From the NCBI GenBank assembly GCA_964531215.1, contig CAZHFK010000010.1, forward strand, positions 1-30,369: a stretch of 30,369 nucleotides of DNA, in the 5' to 3' direction. Every line of letters starts with the position of its first letter. The stretch's first letter is position 1. Positions 6,780-14,907 of this stretch are shown one piece after another. The position numbers and the translations under genes are program-made. Below the pieces are notes generated by a model. That model saw only the letters and a list, made by a program, of their open reading frames with translations. It ran no database searches and was not told the origin of the DNA. The DNA is from WJKP01 sp964531215 (GTDB taxonomy: Bacteria > Patescibacteriota > Patescibacteriia > CAIXNZ01).

Positions 6780-7505
6780 ATGTATAGATTTTATCTTTCA
6801 AAAAAAATTGAAGACCCTCGGCAGATTATAATTAGTAATAAGGAAATAATAAAAAAATTAACCAAAGTATTAAGGAAAGGTGTGAACGACACTTTTATCT
6901 TGTTTGATAATCAGGCTGAGGAATATGAAGTCAAAATTATAGAGATTAATAAGCATCAAATTGTTTGCCAAGCAATTAAGCGAAATTTTATTGATCGGGA
7001 ATTGGCTTTGGATATTAATTTATATCAGTCTTTATTAAAAAAAGACAAATTTGAATGGATTTTACAAAAAGCAACAGAAATTGGCGTAAAAAAAATAATT
7101 CCGATAATTTCAGAGCATTGTGTTGTTAAAGATTTAAGTAAAAGTAAATTTAGTCGTTATGAGAAAATTTTAACCGAAGCAACAATGCAGAGCGGCGGTA
7201 AAATAACACCGGAATTGAATCAGGTTTTGGATTTTGAAAAAGCGATTACTGAATTAAATACTGAAGATTTAAATTTAATCGCTCATGAACAGGAGCAAGA
7301 TAATAACTTAATTAATATTTTACAAAATACTAATTCTAAAAAAATCAATTTGTTTATTGGGCCAGAAGGCGGATTTACTGAAAACGAAATCAATTTAGCT
7401 CAACGTTATTCGGTTTTACCTTTTGGTTTGGGTAAAAGAATTTTAAGAGCCGAAACCGCTTCGTTAGTGGCTTGCGGAACTATTTCTCAGACATTTATAA
7501 ATTAG
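6780..7505 (+). CDS. rsmE: 16S rRNA (uracil-1498-N3)-methyltransferase RsmE
   Basis: A 241-aa SPOUT-class methyltransferase that methylates U1498 of 16S rRNA using SAM. An N-terminal PUA-like region (1-70) precedes the SPOUT fold: KATEIGV (97-103), EATMQSGG (133-140), the SAM-binding GPEGGF (194-199) and LGKRILRAETA (217-227) at the trefoil knot. I chose the ATG at 6780, giving MYRFYLSKK, over an in-frame ATG at 6753 that would overlap the hydrogenase large subunit and add nine non-family residues. It lies two bases after the large subunit stop and 24 bases before the HypA-like gene, so all three are probably one transcript although rsmE has no known link to hydrogenases. Confidence 0.93.
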   Translation: MYRFYLSKKIEDPRQIIISNKEIIKKLTKVLRKGVNDTFILFDNQAEEYEVKIIEINKHQIVCQAIKRNFIDRELALDINLYQSLLKKDKFEWILQKATEIGVKKIIPIISEHCVVKDLSKSKFSRYEKILTEATMQSGGKITPELNQVLDFEKAITELNTEDLNLIAHEQEQDNNLINILQNTNSKKINLFIGPEGGFTENEINLAQRYSVLPFGLGKRILRAETASLVACGTISQTFIN

Positions 7506-7529
7506 CGATTATTAAATTATTATTATAAT

Positions 7530-7784
7530 ATGCATGATTTACATGAAGCTGATAAAATTTTAAAATTAATTTTAAATACAGCTAAAGAAAATAAACTTAA
7601 TAAAGTGACTCGGGCGGAAATAGATTTGGGGCAAATTATTGAACACGGTGCCGAGATTTTAGATGAAAATTTGCATTTTAATATTGTGATGTTAGCTAAA
7701 GGCACAATTGCCGAGGGATTGGAAATTAAAATTAATAAAATAAAAGCGACTCATTGGGTTTTGAAAAATATTAAGGGGCAATAG
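7530..7784 (+). CDS. HypA-like nickel chaperone lacking the zinc domain
   Basis: An 84-aa protein that begins MHDLHEADKILKLILNTA, matching the start of HypA/HybF, where Met1-His2-(Glu/Asp)3 supplies the nickel site. The pattern NKVTRAEIDLGQI follows, as in the first strand of the family (the usual form is VxxVxVxIG), and residues 45-75 correspond to the second half of the nickel-binding domain. Normal HypA is about 110-120 aa and carries a CxxC...CxxC zinc loop; this protein has no cysteine at all. HypA delivers Ni to the hydrogenase large subunit with HypB, so the location 750 bases after that gene makes sense. Either it is a zinc-less variant of the chaperone or a HypA-derived protein of another role. 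The 24-base gap to rsmE suggests an operon. Confidence 0.65.
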   Translation: MHDLHEADKILKLILNTAKENKLNKVTRAEIDLGQIIEHGAEILDENLHFNIVMLAKGTIAEGLEIKINKIKATHWVLKNIKGQ

Positions 7785-7825
7785 TTTTGATATTTGTAAT
7801 TAGGCATTAGTAATCGTATTTAAAT

Positions 7826-7854
7826 ATGAAAAAAATTTAAAAATTTGATATAAT
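7826..7854 (+). promoter_or_regulatory. Promoter of pgk, likely leaderless mRNA
   Basis: ATGAAA (7826-7831, four of six matches), a 17-bp spacer and a perfect TATAAT (7849-7854) end only six bases before the pgk ATG at 7861. Transcription would begin at or next to the start codon, so no Shine-Dalgarno could be present in the mRNA. Confidence 0.55.
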
Positions 7855-7860
7855 AAAATT

Positions 7861-9057
7861 ATGAAATTAAAATCAATTAAACAAGTAAAAAATTTAAAAA
7901 ATAAAAAAATTTTAGTGCGCGTCGATTATAATGTTGCTATGGAAAATGGCAAAGTTTTGGATACGGAAAGGATAGAAAGGAGTTATGACACAATTAATTA
8001 TTTACTGAAAAACAAAGCCAAAGTAATTTTAATGGCTCATTTGGGCAGGCCAAAGGGCAAAAAGGATAAAGATTTAAGCCTTAAAATTGTTTTGAAATAT
8101 TTAAACCGGGTTACTAAGAAAAAAGTAAAATTTGTTGATGATTGTATTGGTGAAAAAGTCAATAAACAGGTTTCTCGTTTAAAAGCCGGGCAAATTTTGC
8201 TTTTGGAAAATTTGCGTTTTTATCCAGGTGAAAAAGCTAATGATGCAAAATTTGCCCAAGAGTTGGCAGGATTGGCAGATGTTTATGTTAATGAAGCTTT
8301 TGCCAATTGTCACAGGGAACATGCTTCAATTTCGGCTATAGCCAAATATTTACCAGCTTATGCCGGTTTAAATCTGCTTGATGAAGTTGATAATCTGGAA
8401 AAAGCTTTAAAGGGTTATGACAAACCGGCAATTGCCATTATTGGCGGAGTTAAAGTTGAAACCAAAATAAAAGTTATCGAGAAATTTTTAAAAAAATACA
8501 ATTACGTTTTAATTGGCGGAGCTTTGGCCAATAATTTTTTTGCCGGCCAAAATATAAAGCTTGGCAAGTCTATTTATAATAAAGAAGACGTTAAATTAGC
8601 CGAGCAATTATATAATAAATATAAAAGTAAAATAATTTTGCCGATTGATGTTCGTATAGCCAAACGACTTAGTCCTAAAAGTAAGGTTGAAGCTCATGAT
8701 ATTTTTAATCTTAATAAATTAAAAGATAAAAATTGGCAGATTATTGATATTGGGCCCAAAACAGAAATTTATTTTGAACATTTTATTCATAATGCCAAAA
8801 CCATTGTTTGGAATGGTCCAATGGGGGTTTTTGAAATTGAACCGTTTAGTCACGGTACCGAATATATTGCGCAAAAATTTGCCGCACAAGCCAAAGGACC
8901 GGCTTTTGGTATTGTGGGCGGCGGTGAAACCCTTGTAGTTATTAATAATTTGGGTTTAAGTAATTGGCCCGATTTTGTTTCAACCGGTGGGGGAGCAATG
9001 CTTAAATTTTTAGAAGGTAAAACATTACCAGGTATTAAACCTTTAATAAAAAGATAA
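7861..9057 (+). CDS. pgk: Phosphoglycerate kinase
   Basis: A 398-aa cytosolic glycolytic enzyme that transfers phosphate from 1,3-bisphosphoglycerate to ADP. Full family length. The N-terminal substrate site shows LVRVDYNVAM (18-27) and HLGRPKG (60-66), LLLENLRFYPGE, and the REHASI segment; the nucleotide domain shows AIIGGVKVETKI, VWNGPMGVFE and GGGET (353-357), with VSTGGGAMLKFLEGKTLPGI near the C-terminus. The usual RVDFNVP is RVDYNVA here, a mild change. It starts an operon-like run with the 75-aa gene, whose ATG follows directly on the pgk stop. The promoter at 7826-7854 predicts a leaderless transcript. Confidence 0.96.
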   Translation: MKLKSIKQVKNLKNKKILVRVDYNVAMENGKVLDTERIERSYDTINYLLKNKAKVILMAHLGRPKGKKDKDLSLKIVLKYLNRVTKKKVKFVDDCIGEKVNKQVSRLKAGQILLLENLRFYPGEKANDAKFAQELAGLADVYVNEAFANCHREHASISAIAKYLPAYAGLNLLDEVDNLEKALKGYDKPAIAIIGGVKVETKIKVIEKFLKKYNYVLIGGALANNFFAGQNIKLGKSIYNKEDVKLAEQLYNKYKSKIILPIDVRIAKRLSPKSKVEAHDIFNLNKLKDKNWQIIDIGPKTEIYFEHFIHNAKTIVWNGPMGVFEIEPFSHGTEYIAQKFAAQAKGPAFGIVGGGETLVVINNLGLSNWPDFVSTGGGAMLKFLEGKTLPGIKPLIKR

Positions 9058-9285
9058 ATGGATTTTAAAAAAATTGAAAATTTGGAATTTATTGAAGATA
9101 AATTAATGGAAATTAGGGATATCATTAATTTAGAGGATGCTTATCAGGTTTGTGACGCTATTATTGTCAGTATTAATGATGAATTATTAGAAGAACATAT
9201 CGCTGAAATGCTTAAAACCATGGGGTATCAAAAAAATAGCATTAAAAAGGTTTGTCAAATTGTCAAACAAATACAAAATCAATAA
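9058..9285 (+). CDS. Small acidic protein between pgk and eno
   Basis: A 75-aa protein that I do not recognise. It appears all-helical and acidic, with no signal peptide; C31 and C66 are the only cysteines. Motif-like stretches are INLEDAYQVCDAIIVS and HIAEMLKTMGYQ. Its ATG begins on the base after the pgk stop codon, so it is translationally coupled to pgk. The stop is 41 bases before eno. A role linked to glycolytic enzymes would be pure inference from position. Confidence 0.65.
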   Translation: MDFKKIENLEFIEDKLMEIRDIINLEDAYQVCDAIIVSINDELLEEHIAEMLKTMGYQKNSIKKVCQIVKQIQNQ

Positions 9286-9326
9286 ATTTAATTGGATTTA
9301 TATTTAAAAAATAAAAATCAATTCCC

Positions 9327-10586
9327 ATGCTAAATCCCAGAAAAATAAAAAATATCAAAGCCCGGGAAATATTGGATTCTCGGGGCAACCCCACAGTTGA
9401 AGTTAAAGTTTATTTAAAAAACGGTCTTTGCACCAAGGCTTCTGTACCGTCAGGTGCTTCAACCGGCAAACATGAAGCTTTGGAATTGCGGGATAAAAAC
9501 AAAAAACGTTATCTTGGTAAAGGCGTGCTTAAAGCGGTTAAAAATGTCAATAATGAGATTAATTATTTGTTAAAAAATATTGACGTCAGCAAACAGCAGG
9601 ATATTGATAAACTAATGATTAAATTGGATGATACCGATAATAAATCAAAATTAGGTGCTAATGCTATTTTAGGTGTTTCTTTGGCTTGCGCTCGAGCCGG
9701 TGCCAAGTCAATGGCGTTACCTCTTTATCGTTATTTAAGACGGACTTATAAAATTCACTACAAGAATTATAAAATGCCATTACCCATGATGAATATTTTA
9801 AATGGCGGCAAACATGCCAATTGGGCTTTGGATATTCAGGAAGCCATGATTGTACCTAAAGCCAGTAAAATGAGTAAACGTGTGCAAATGGGTAGTGAAG
9901 TTTTTCATCATTTGGGTGAATTATTAAAAAAGAAAAAAATGAATACTTTTGTTGGTGATGAAGGCGGTTATGCGGTTAATTTGAAAAAGAACGAGGAAGC
10001 TTTTAAATTAATTTTGGCCGCCATTAAAAAAGCCGGTTATAAACCTTACAAAAATATTGATTTGGCGATTGATGCGGCAGCCAGTGAATTTTTTAATAAA
10101 ACCAAAAAACAATATAAAATTAACGGCAAACAGTTAAAACCGGGTAAGTTAATTGATTTATATCAAGATTGGGTAAAAAAATATAAGCTGGCTTTGATTG
10201 AAGACGGTTTAGCCGAAGATGATTGGGATAATTGGCAAATTTTGACTAAAAAATTAGGTAATAAATGTATTTTAATTGGTGATGATTTGTTTGTGACAAA
10301 TACTAAACGTTTGCAAAAAGGAATTGATATGAATGTAGCCAATGCTATTTTGATCAAGTTAAATCAAATTGGGAGTTTAACTGAAACAATTGCCACGATT
10401 TATTTGGCTAAAATGAACGGTTATAAAGTAATCATCTCGCATCGTAGCGGTGAGACTTGTGATAATTTTATTGCCGATTTAGCCGTAGCAGTTAATGCCG
10501 ATTATATTAAAACGGGTTCGTTATCACGCTCTGAAAGAATTTCCAAATATAATCGTTTAATGGAAATAGAAGAAGAGTTAAGCTAA
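9327..10586 (+). CDS. eno: Enolase
   Basis: A 419-aa cytosolic enzyme that dehydrates 2-phosphoglycerate to phosphoenolpyruvate. The N-terminal domain has EILDSRGNPTVEV (14-26) and SVPSGASTGKHEA; the barrel has MNILNGGKHANWALDIQE, GDEGGY (210-215, general-acid region E212), Mg ligands D249, E292 and the GDD at 318-320, catalytic lysine K344 (LIKLNQIG) and SHRSGET (371-377). The C-terminal segment beginning IKTGSLSRSER is intact. Small departures from the family are GDEGGY (usually GDEGGF) and HANWAL (usually HANN). A strong terminator follows at 10604. All catalytic residues are present, so it should be active. Confidence 0.97.
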   Translation: MLNPRKIKNIKAREILDSRGNPTVEVKVYLKNGLCTKASVPSGASTGKHEALELRDKNKKRYLGKGVLKAVKNVNNEINYLLKNIDVSKQQDIDKLMIKLDDTDNKSKLGANAILGVSLACARAGAKSMALPLYRYLRRTYKIHYKNYKMPLPMMNILNGGKHANWALDIQEAMIVPKASKMSKRVQMGSEVFHHLGELLKKKKMNTFVGDEGGYAVNLKKNEEAFKLILAAIKKAGYKPYKNIDLAIDAAASEFFNKTKKQYKINGKQLKPGKLIDLYQDWVKKYKLALIEDGLAEDDWDNWQILTKKLGNKCILIGDDLFVTNTKRLQKGIDMNVANAILIKLNQIGSLTETIATIYLAKMNGYKVIISHRSGETCDNFIADLAVAVNADYIKTGSLSRSERISKYNRLMEIEEELS

Positions 10587-10603
10587 TTTTAAATAAAAAA
10601 TAA

Positions 10604-10633
10604 AAACCTTGAAATATTAATTTCAGGGTTTTA
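10604..10633 (+). terminator. Intrinsic terminator after eno
   Basis: AAACCTTGAAAT (10604-10615) pairs with ATTTCAGGGTTT (10620-10631), 12 bp with one G-U, loop ATTA, preceded by A-runs and followed by TT. It ends the pgk-eno unit. Confidence 0.75.
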
Positions 10634-10640
10634 AATTATG

Positions 10641-10669
10641 TTGAAAATAATAATAATTTAAGATAAACT
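10641..10669 (+). promoter_or_regulatory. Promoter of the first gpmI, likely leaderless
   Basis: TTGAAA (10641-10646, five of six), a 17-bp spacer and TAAACT (10664-10669) end eight bases before the ATG at 10678. This spacing puts the transcript start at about the start codon, as for pgk. Confidence 0.5.
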
Positions 10670-10677
10670 AATGGTAT

Positions 10678-12261
10678 ATGGCAAAATCTAAAAAACAAAA
10701 AATTTTACCGTTAATTTTACTTATTTTGGATGGTTGGGGTTTGGCTTCTGATAATGATTATAATGCAATTGCTAAAGCTAAGACTCCCAATATGGATTCA
10801 TTTTATAAAAAATATCCGAATACTGAATTGACAGCTCATGGTGAAAAAGTTGGTTTGCCAAAAGGGCAGGATGGGAATTCAGAAGCCGGTCATATGAATA
10901 TTGGTGCCGGCAGGATAGCTAAACAGGATTCGGTTTTGATTTCGGATAAAATAGAAAACGGAACATTTTTCAAAAATACAGCTTTACTCGAAGCGGTTAA
11001 TCATGCTAGAAAAAATAAGTCCAATTTTCATATTATGGGACTTTTGTCTGGTGAACAAAGCGCTCATTCTTATCCAAAACATTTATATGCTCTTTTGGAT
11101 TTTTTAAAACAAGAAAAGTTTCATCGGATTTATTTGCATTTATTTACTGATGGTCGGGATTCTTCGCCACATGCTGCAGCCAGGTTAATCAGTAAATTAA
11201 TCAATAATTTTGAAAATCAGGAAATTATTACGACTATAATCGGTCGATTTTATGCTATGGACAGAATAAAAGCTTGGCAACGAACAGAGCTGGCTTATAA
11301 TGCCATGGTTTTAGGGGAGGGTATTGATTCTGATAATCCCTATAAGGCGATTTCCGAAGCTTATAACCGTGGTGAAACCGATGAGTTTATAGCCCCGACA
11401 GTAATTTTAAATCCCAAGAAAAAACCGGCTTTTATTGATCATAATGATGCGGTAATTTTTTTCAATTTAAGATCAGATCGGGCCAGACAATTGACTAAAC
11501 CTTTTGTGCAAAAAGATTTTGAAAAAAAAGAAAAAAATGCCTTTAAAAGAAAAAAAGTATTAAAAAATCTTAAATTTGTGGCGTTTACAGAATTTGGACC
11601 CGATTTAAACAGTATTTTAACTGCGTTTCCCAGTGTTGATTTTGAAAACACTTTACCGTTTATGTTAGATAATTATAAACAATTATATATTTCCGAGCGG
11701 GAAAAATACGCACATGTCACTTATTTTTTTAATGGTGGCCATAGTGATCCTGTTAATGGTGAAAAATGGCAGGTAATACCTTCTTCTGGTAAAGGAAATT
11801 ATGAAAATGATCCTGGTATGTCTACCTCAAAATTAACCGATATAGTAATTAAAAAATTAGAAAATGAGGAATTTGATTTTATTACCGTTAATTTTCCAAA
11901 TCCTGATATGTTAGGGCATACGGGTAATTTAGAAGCGACTAAAAAAGCAGTTGAGATAGTTGATAAAAATGTGGGGCGGATTTATGAATTAATAAAAAAA
12001 ATAAATGGAACAATGGTTATTATCGCTGATCATGGTAATGCTGAAGAATTAAAAGATTTAAAAACAGATGAAATGATTACATCGCATAGTAGTAACCCGG
12101 TTCCTTTTATTATTATAAACCAGCAGTTTAAAAATAAAGATTTAAAATTACGCTCAAAAGGTGTTTTAGGTGATATTGCACCGACAATTTTGCATTTGCT
12201 GAATATTAAAAAACCAAAAGAAATGACAGGTAATAGTTTAATTAAAAGTAAGTTATTTTAA
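10678..12261 (+). CDS. gpmI: Cofactor-independent phosphoglycerate mutase, copy 1
   Basis: A 527-aa alkaline-phosphatase-superfamily enzyme that interconverts 3- and 2-phosphoglycerate through a phosphoserine, using Mn. Metal ligands are present: D18 (LILDGWG), S68 (GNSEAGH, also the nucleophile), D410 and H414 (NPDMLGHTG), D451 and H452 (IADHGN) and H470. Substrate-site motifs are DGRD (158-161), GRFYAMDR, NLRSDRARQ and AHVTYFFNGG. The loop normally reading SDGGVHSH is SGEQSAHSY, one residue longer, so the substrate His is kept in an altered loop. It has its own promoter after the eno terminator and is followed three bases later by a second copy. Confidence 0.95.
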   Translation: MAKSKKQKILPLILLILDGWGLASDNDYNAIAKAKTPNMDSFYKKYPNTELTAHGEKVGLPKGQDGNSEAGHMNIGAGRIAKQDSVLISDKIENGTFFKNTALLEAVNHARKNKSNFHIMGLLSGEQSAHSYPKHLYALLDFLKQEKFHRIYLHLFTDGRDSSPHAAARLISKLINNFENQEIITTIIGRFYAMDRIKAWQRTELAYNAMVLGEGIDSDNPYKAISEAYNRGETDEFIAPTVILNPKKKPAFIDHNDAVIFFNLRSDRARQLTKPFVQKDFEKKEKNAFKRKKVLKNLKFVAFTEFGPDLNSILTAFPSVDFENTLPFMLDNYKQLYISEREKYAHVTYFFNGGHSDPVNGEKWQVIPSSGKGNYENDPGMSTSKLTDIVIKKLENEEFDFITVNFPNPDMLGHTGNLEATKKAVEIVDKNVGRIYELIKKINGTMVIIADHGNAEELKDLKTDEMITSHSSNPVPFIIINQQFKNKDLKLRSKGVLGDIAPTILHLLNIKKPKEMTGNSLIKSKLF

Positions 12262-12264
12262 AAT

Positions 12265-13845
12265 ATGTCTCAATTAAAAAATCGGCCGGTTGTTTTAATT
12301 ATTTTAGACGGTTGGGGCGTGGCGCCTGATGCGCCCGGTAATGCGATTAGCCAGGCCCAAACACCTCATTTTGATAAATATATCAGTACTTATCCGGCAA
12401 TGACTTTAAAAGCGACCAGCGATTTTACAGATGAAAAAGGCAGTTCTGAATTCGGTCATTTATGTATTGGCACTGGTCGAAATTTTCAAAAAGATTTAGT
12501 CCGTATTAATAATGAGATAAAGACTGGTGATTTTTTTAATAACCAGGCTTTTTTGGAAACAATAAATTATTGTAAAAAAAATAAATCAAATTTACATTTG
12601 ATCGGCTTGCTTGGTAATGGAGGCGTCCATTCTTATATTGCTCATCTTTTTGCTTTATTGGAATTGGCAAAAAAGGAAAATGTTAAAAATATTTATATTC
12701 ATGCTATTTTGGATGGCTGGGATACGCCTTATAACAGTGCCAAAGGCTTTATTGAAGAGTTATTAGCCAAAATTAAGGAATTAAAAATAAATGCTCAAAT
12801 TGCTACAATTTGTGGACGCGTTTATGCTATGGATAGGATTGGTGATTGGGACAAGACAGCGCAGTATTTCAAGACTTTAACTTTGGGACAGTCTGAACAA
12901 ACTTTTTCCGATCCTTTAAAAGCAATTGAATATTATTATGAACAGGAAATTTATGATGATAAAGTGTTGCCGACCGTAATAACCGACAAAAAAGAGCCGG
13001 TTGGTTTAATAAAAAATTTAGACTCGGTTATATTTTTTAATTTTCGAGCTGATCGTGCCAAGCAATTAACCAAAGCTTTTGTTTTGCCTGAATTTAATAA
13101 ATTTGCCAGACAATCCGAATTTAATAATTTGTTTTTTTGCGGTTTTACCAATTATGATAAGGAGTTGCCCATTGATGCAATCGCTTATCCGGATTTAAAA
13201 TTTAAAAATCCGTTAGCTAAATGTTTAAGTAATCATGATTTAAAACAATTATATATTACTGAAACGGAAAAGTTTCCGCATTTAACTTTTTATTTTAATG
13301 GTAAAAGAACCGAGCCGTTTGACCATGAAGATTGGGTAATGGTCCCTTCTTTGCAAATTGATGCTTATGATAAAAAACCGGCTTTAGTCGCTCCACGAAT
13401 AACCAATAAATTATTGGAAATTTTAGCTGAAAATAAATATGATTTTATTGCTGTTAATTATGCCAATGCTGATTTGGTCAGCCACACCGGTAATTTGAAA
13501 AAAACCATCAAAGCTTGTCAGGTATTGGATAAACAATTGGGTAAAATAATACCGTTTATTTTAAGTAAAAACGGGTTGGTAATTATAACTGCTGATCACG
13601 GTAATGCTGAGGAATTGCAAAATATTCAGATTGGTGATGTGAATACCTCACATAGTAATAATCCCGTACCTTTTATTGCAATTAGTAATCAATTGGAAGG
13701 CAAGAATATCGGTTTGCCTGACAGTTTTGGTTCTGATTTAAGTTTAATTAAACCGGCCGGGAGTTTAGCTGATATAGCTCCGACTATTTTAAAAATAATG
13801 GATATTGAAAAGCCATCGGAAATGACAGGAAAAGAATTGATATAA
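12265..13845 (+). CDS. Divergent second phosphoglycerate mutase (iPGM-like)
   Basis: A 526-aa paralogue of the preceding gene. All seven expected metal ligands are present: D15, S61 (GSSEFGH), D403, H407, D444, H445 and H463. The canonical NGGVHSY loop is kept here, unlike in copy 1. However, the substrate-binding DGRD is DGWD (150-153), replacing an arginine that contacts the phosphoglycerate with Trp152, and FFNGG is FNGK. GRVYAMDR and NFRADRAKQ are kept. It could be a mutase with changed specificity, a phosphonate/phosphate ester enzyme of the same superfamily, or a regulatory copy. The start is three bases after the stop of copy 1, so they are co-transcribed. Family is certain; the reaction is not. 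Confidence 0.85.
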   Translation: MSQLKNRPVVLIILDGWGVAPDAPGNAISQAQTPHFDKYISTYPAMTLKATSDFTDEKGSSEFGHLCIGTGRNFQKDLVRINNEIKTGDFFNNQAFLETINYCKKNKSNLHLIGLLGNGGVHSYIAHLFALLELAKKENVKNIYIHAILDGWDTPYNSAKGFIEELLAKIKELKINAQIATICGRVYAMDRIGDWDKTAQYFKTLTLGQSEQTFSDPLKAIEYYYEQEIYDDKVLPTVITDKKEPVGLIKNLDSVIFFNFRADRAKQLTKAFVLPEFNKFARQSEFNNLFFCGFTNYDKELPIDAIAYPDLKFKNPLAKCLSNHDLKQLYITETEKFPHLTFYFNGKRTEPFDHEDWVMVPSLQIDAYDKKPALVAPRITNKLLEILAENKYDFIAVNYANADLVSHTGNLKKTIKACQVLDKQLGKIIPFILSKNGLVIITADHGNAEELQNIQIGDVNTSHSNNPVPFIAISNQLEGKNIGLPDSFGSDLSLIKPAGSLADIAPTILKIMDIEKPSEMTGKELI

Positions 13846-13880
13846 AAAAGGAAACAGTAAATATGAAATAGGAATTTTTT

Positions 13881-13982
13881 ATGAATAATAATAAATTCAA
13901 AATTTTGCAAGAAGATTTAAATTTATTAAATGCCAAGTTAAATAATTATATTACCGAAAAAGAGAAAAACGCTAAAACATGA
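13881..13982 (+). CDS. Possible 33-aa small protein
   Basis: A short open frame from ATG 13881 to TGA 13982, with AGGA six bases or so upstream of the start. The product begins MNNNKFKILQEDL, is charged and helical, and ends in KEKNAKT. It fills most of the 176-base gap between the second mutase and mutM. It may be a real small protein, or chance in AT-rich DNA; nothing else is evident in the gap. Confidence 0.3.
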   Translation: MNNNKFKILQEDLNLLNAKLNNYITEKEKNAKT

Positions 13983-14021
13983 ATTATTTATTTTTATTTC
14001 CTGTTTCTTATTTATTAATTT

Positions 14022-14888
14022 ATGCCAGAGCTTCCCGAAGTAGAAACAATCAAAAGAGGTCTCGAAAAAAATATTATTGGTAAACAAATTGCTGATTTTT
14101 ATTGTGATTGGTCAAAAATGATTAATTATCCTTTAAAAGATTATAAAACAAAAATTAAAGGCTTAAAAATTCAGGCAATCAAGCGAAGAGCTAAGATGTT
14201 AATTTTAAATTTAAATCAAGGCTGGAATATTTTAATCCATTTAAAGATGACAGGTCAATTGGTTTATGGCAGTAAAACCAAATGTTTGGTTGGCGGACAT
14301 CCGATAAAAGAGGGCTATGATTGTTTGCCTAATAAATTTACTCATGCGATTTTTACTTTTGCCGATCAAAGTCATTTATATTTTAATGATGTGCGTAAAT
14401 TCGGCTGGCTGCGTTTATTTGCTGATCTCGAATTAGATCAGGAATTAGCTTCATTGAATTTAGGCCCGGAACCTTTAAGTAAGGATTTCAGTTTTGAGTA
14501 TTTTAAAAATAAATTAAAGCAAAAAACAAACAGCAAGATAAAACAATTTTTAATGGAGCCTAAAAATGTAGTGGGTATTGGCAATATTTATTCTGATGAA
14601 GTTTGTTTTTATGCCCAAGTTAAACCGACTCGTTTGGTTAAAACCTTAAAACCTGAAGAAATTAAATTATTATATAAAGGAATTAAGGGAATTTTAAAAG
14701 ATTCGATTAAATTACAGGGTACAACTTTTTCCAATTATCGTAATGCCGAAGGAGAGGCCGGCAAATTTATGAAAAAATTAAAGGTATATGGTCGGGCTGG
14801 TGAAAAATGTAAAATTTGTAACACTAAAATTAAAAAAATTAAAATAGGCGGCAGGACATCATCATTTTGTCCTAAATGTCAAAAATAA
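14022..14888 (+). CDS. mutM: Formamidopyrimidine-DNA glycosylase (Fpg/MutM)
   Basis: A 288-aa bifunctional DNA glycosylase/AP lyase that removes 8-oxoguanine and related lesions. It begins MPELPEVETIKRGL, giving the catalytic Pro after Met removal and Glu3. K58 in KRRAKML is the conserved beta-hairpin lysine. The helix-two-turn-helix region includes EPKNVVGIGNIYSDEVCF, and the C-terminal zinc finger has C263, C266, C283 and C286 around GGRTSSFC. Length is slightly over the usual 270 because of an insertion near residues 82-105. It is followed 19 bases later by the transposase gene. Function is secure. Confidence 0.96.
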   Translation: MPELPEVETIKRGLEKNIIGKQIADFYCDWSKMINYPLKDYKTKIKGLKIQAIKRRAKMLILNLNQGWNILIHLKMTGQLVYGSKTKCLVGGHPIKEGYDCLPNKFTHAIFTFADQSHLYFNDVRKFGWLRLFADLELDQELASLNLGPEPLSKDFSFEYFKNKLKQKTNSKIKQFLMEPKNVVGIGNIYSDEVCFYAQVKPTRLVKTLKPEEIKLLYKGIKGILKDSIKLQGTTFSNYRNAEGEAGKFMKKLKVYGRAGEKCKICNTKIKKIKIGGRTSSFCPKCQK

Positions 14889-14907
14889 ATACAAAATAAA
14901 TCAGGGG

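Noticed and set aside
7524..7529. TATAAT directly before the HypA-like ATG as its promoter
   Set aside because: The box abuts the ATG, so transcription would start inside the gene; AT-rich chance is likelier. The same holds for 15442-15447.
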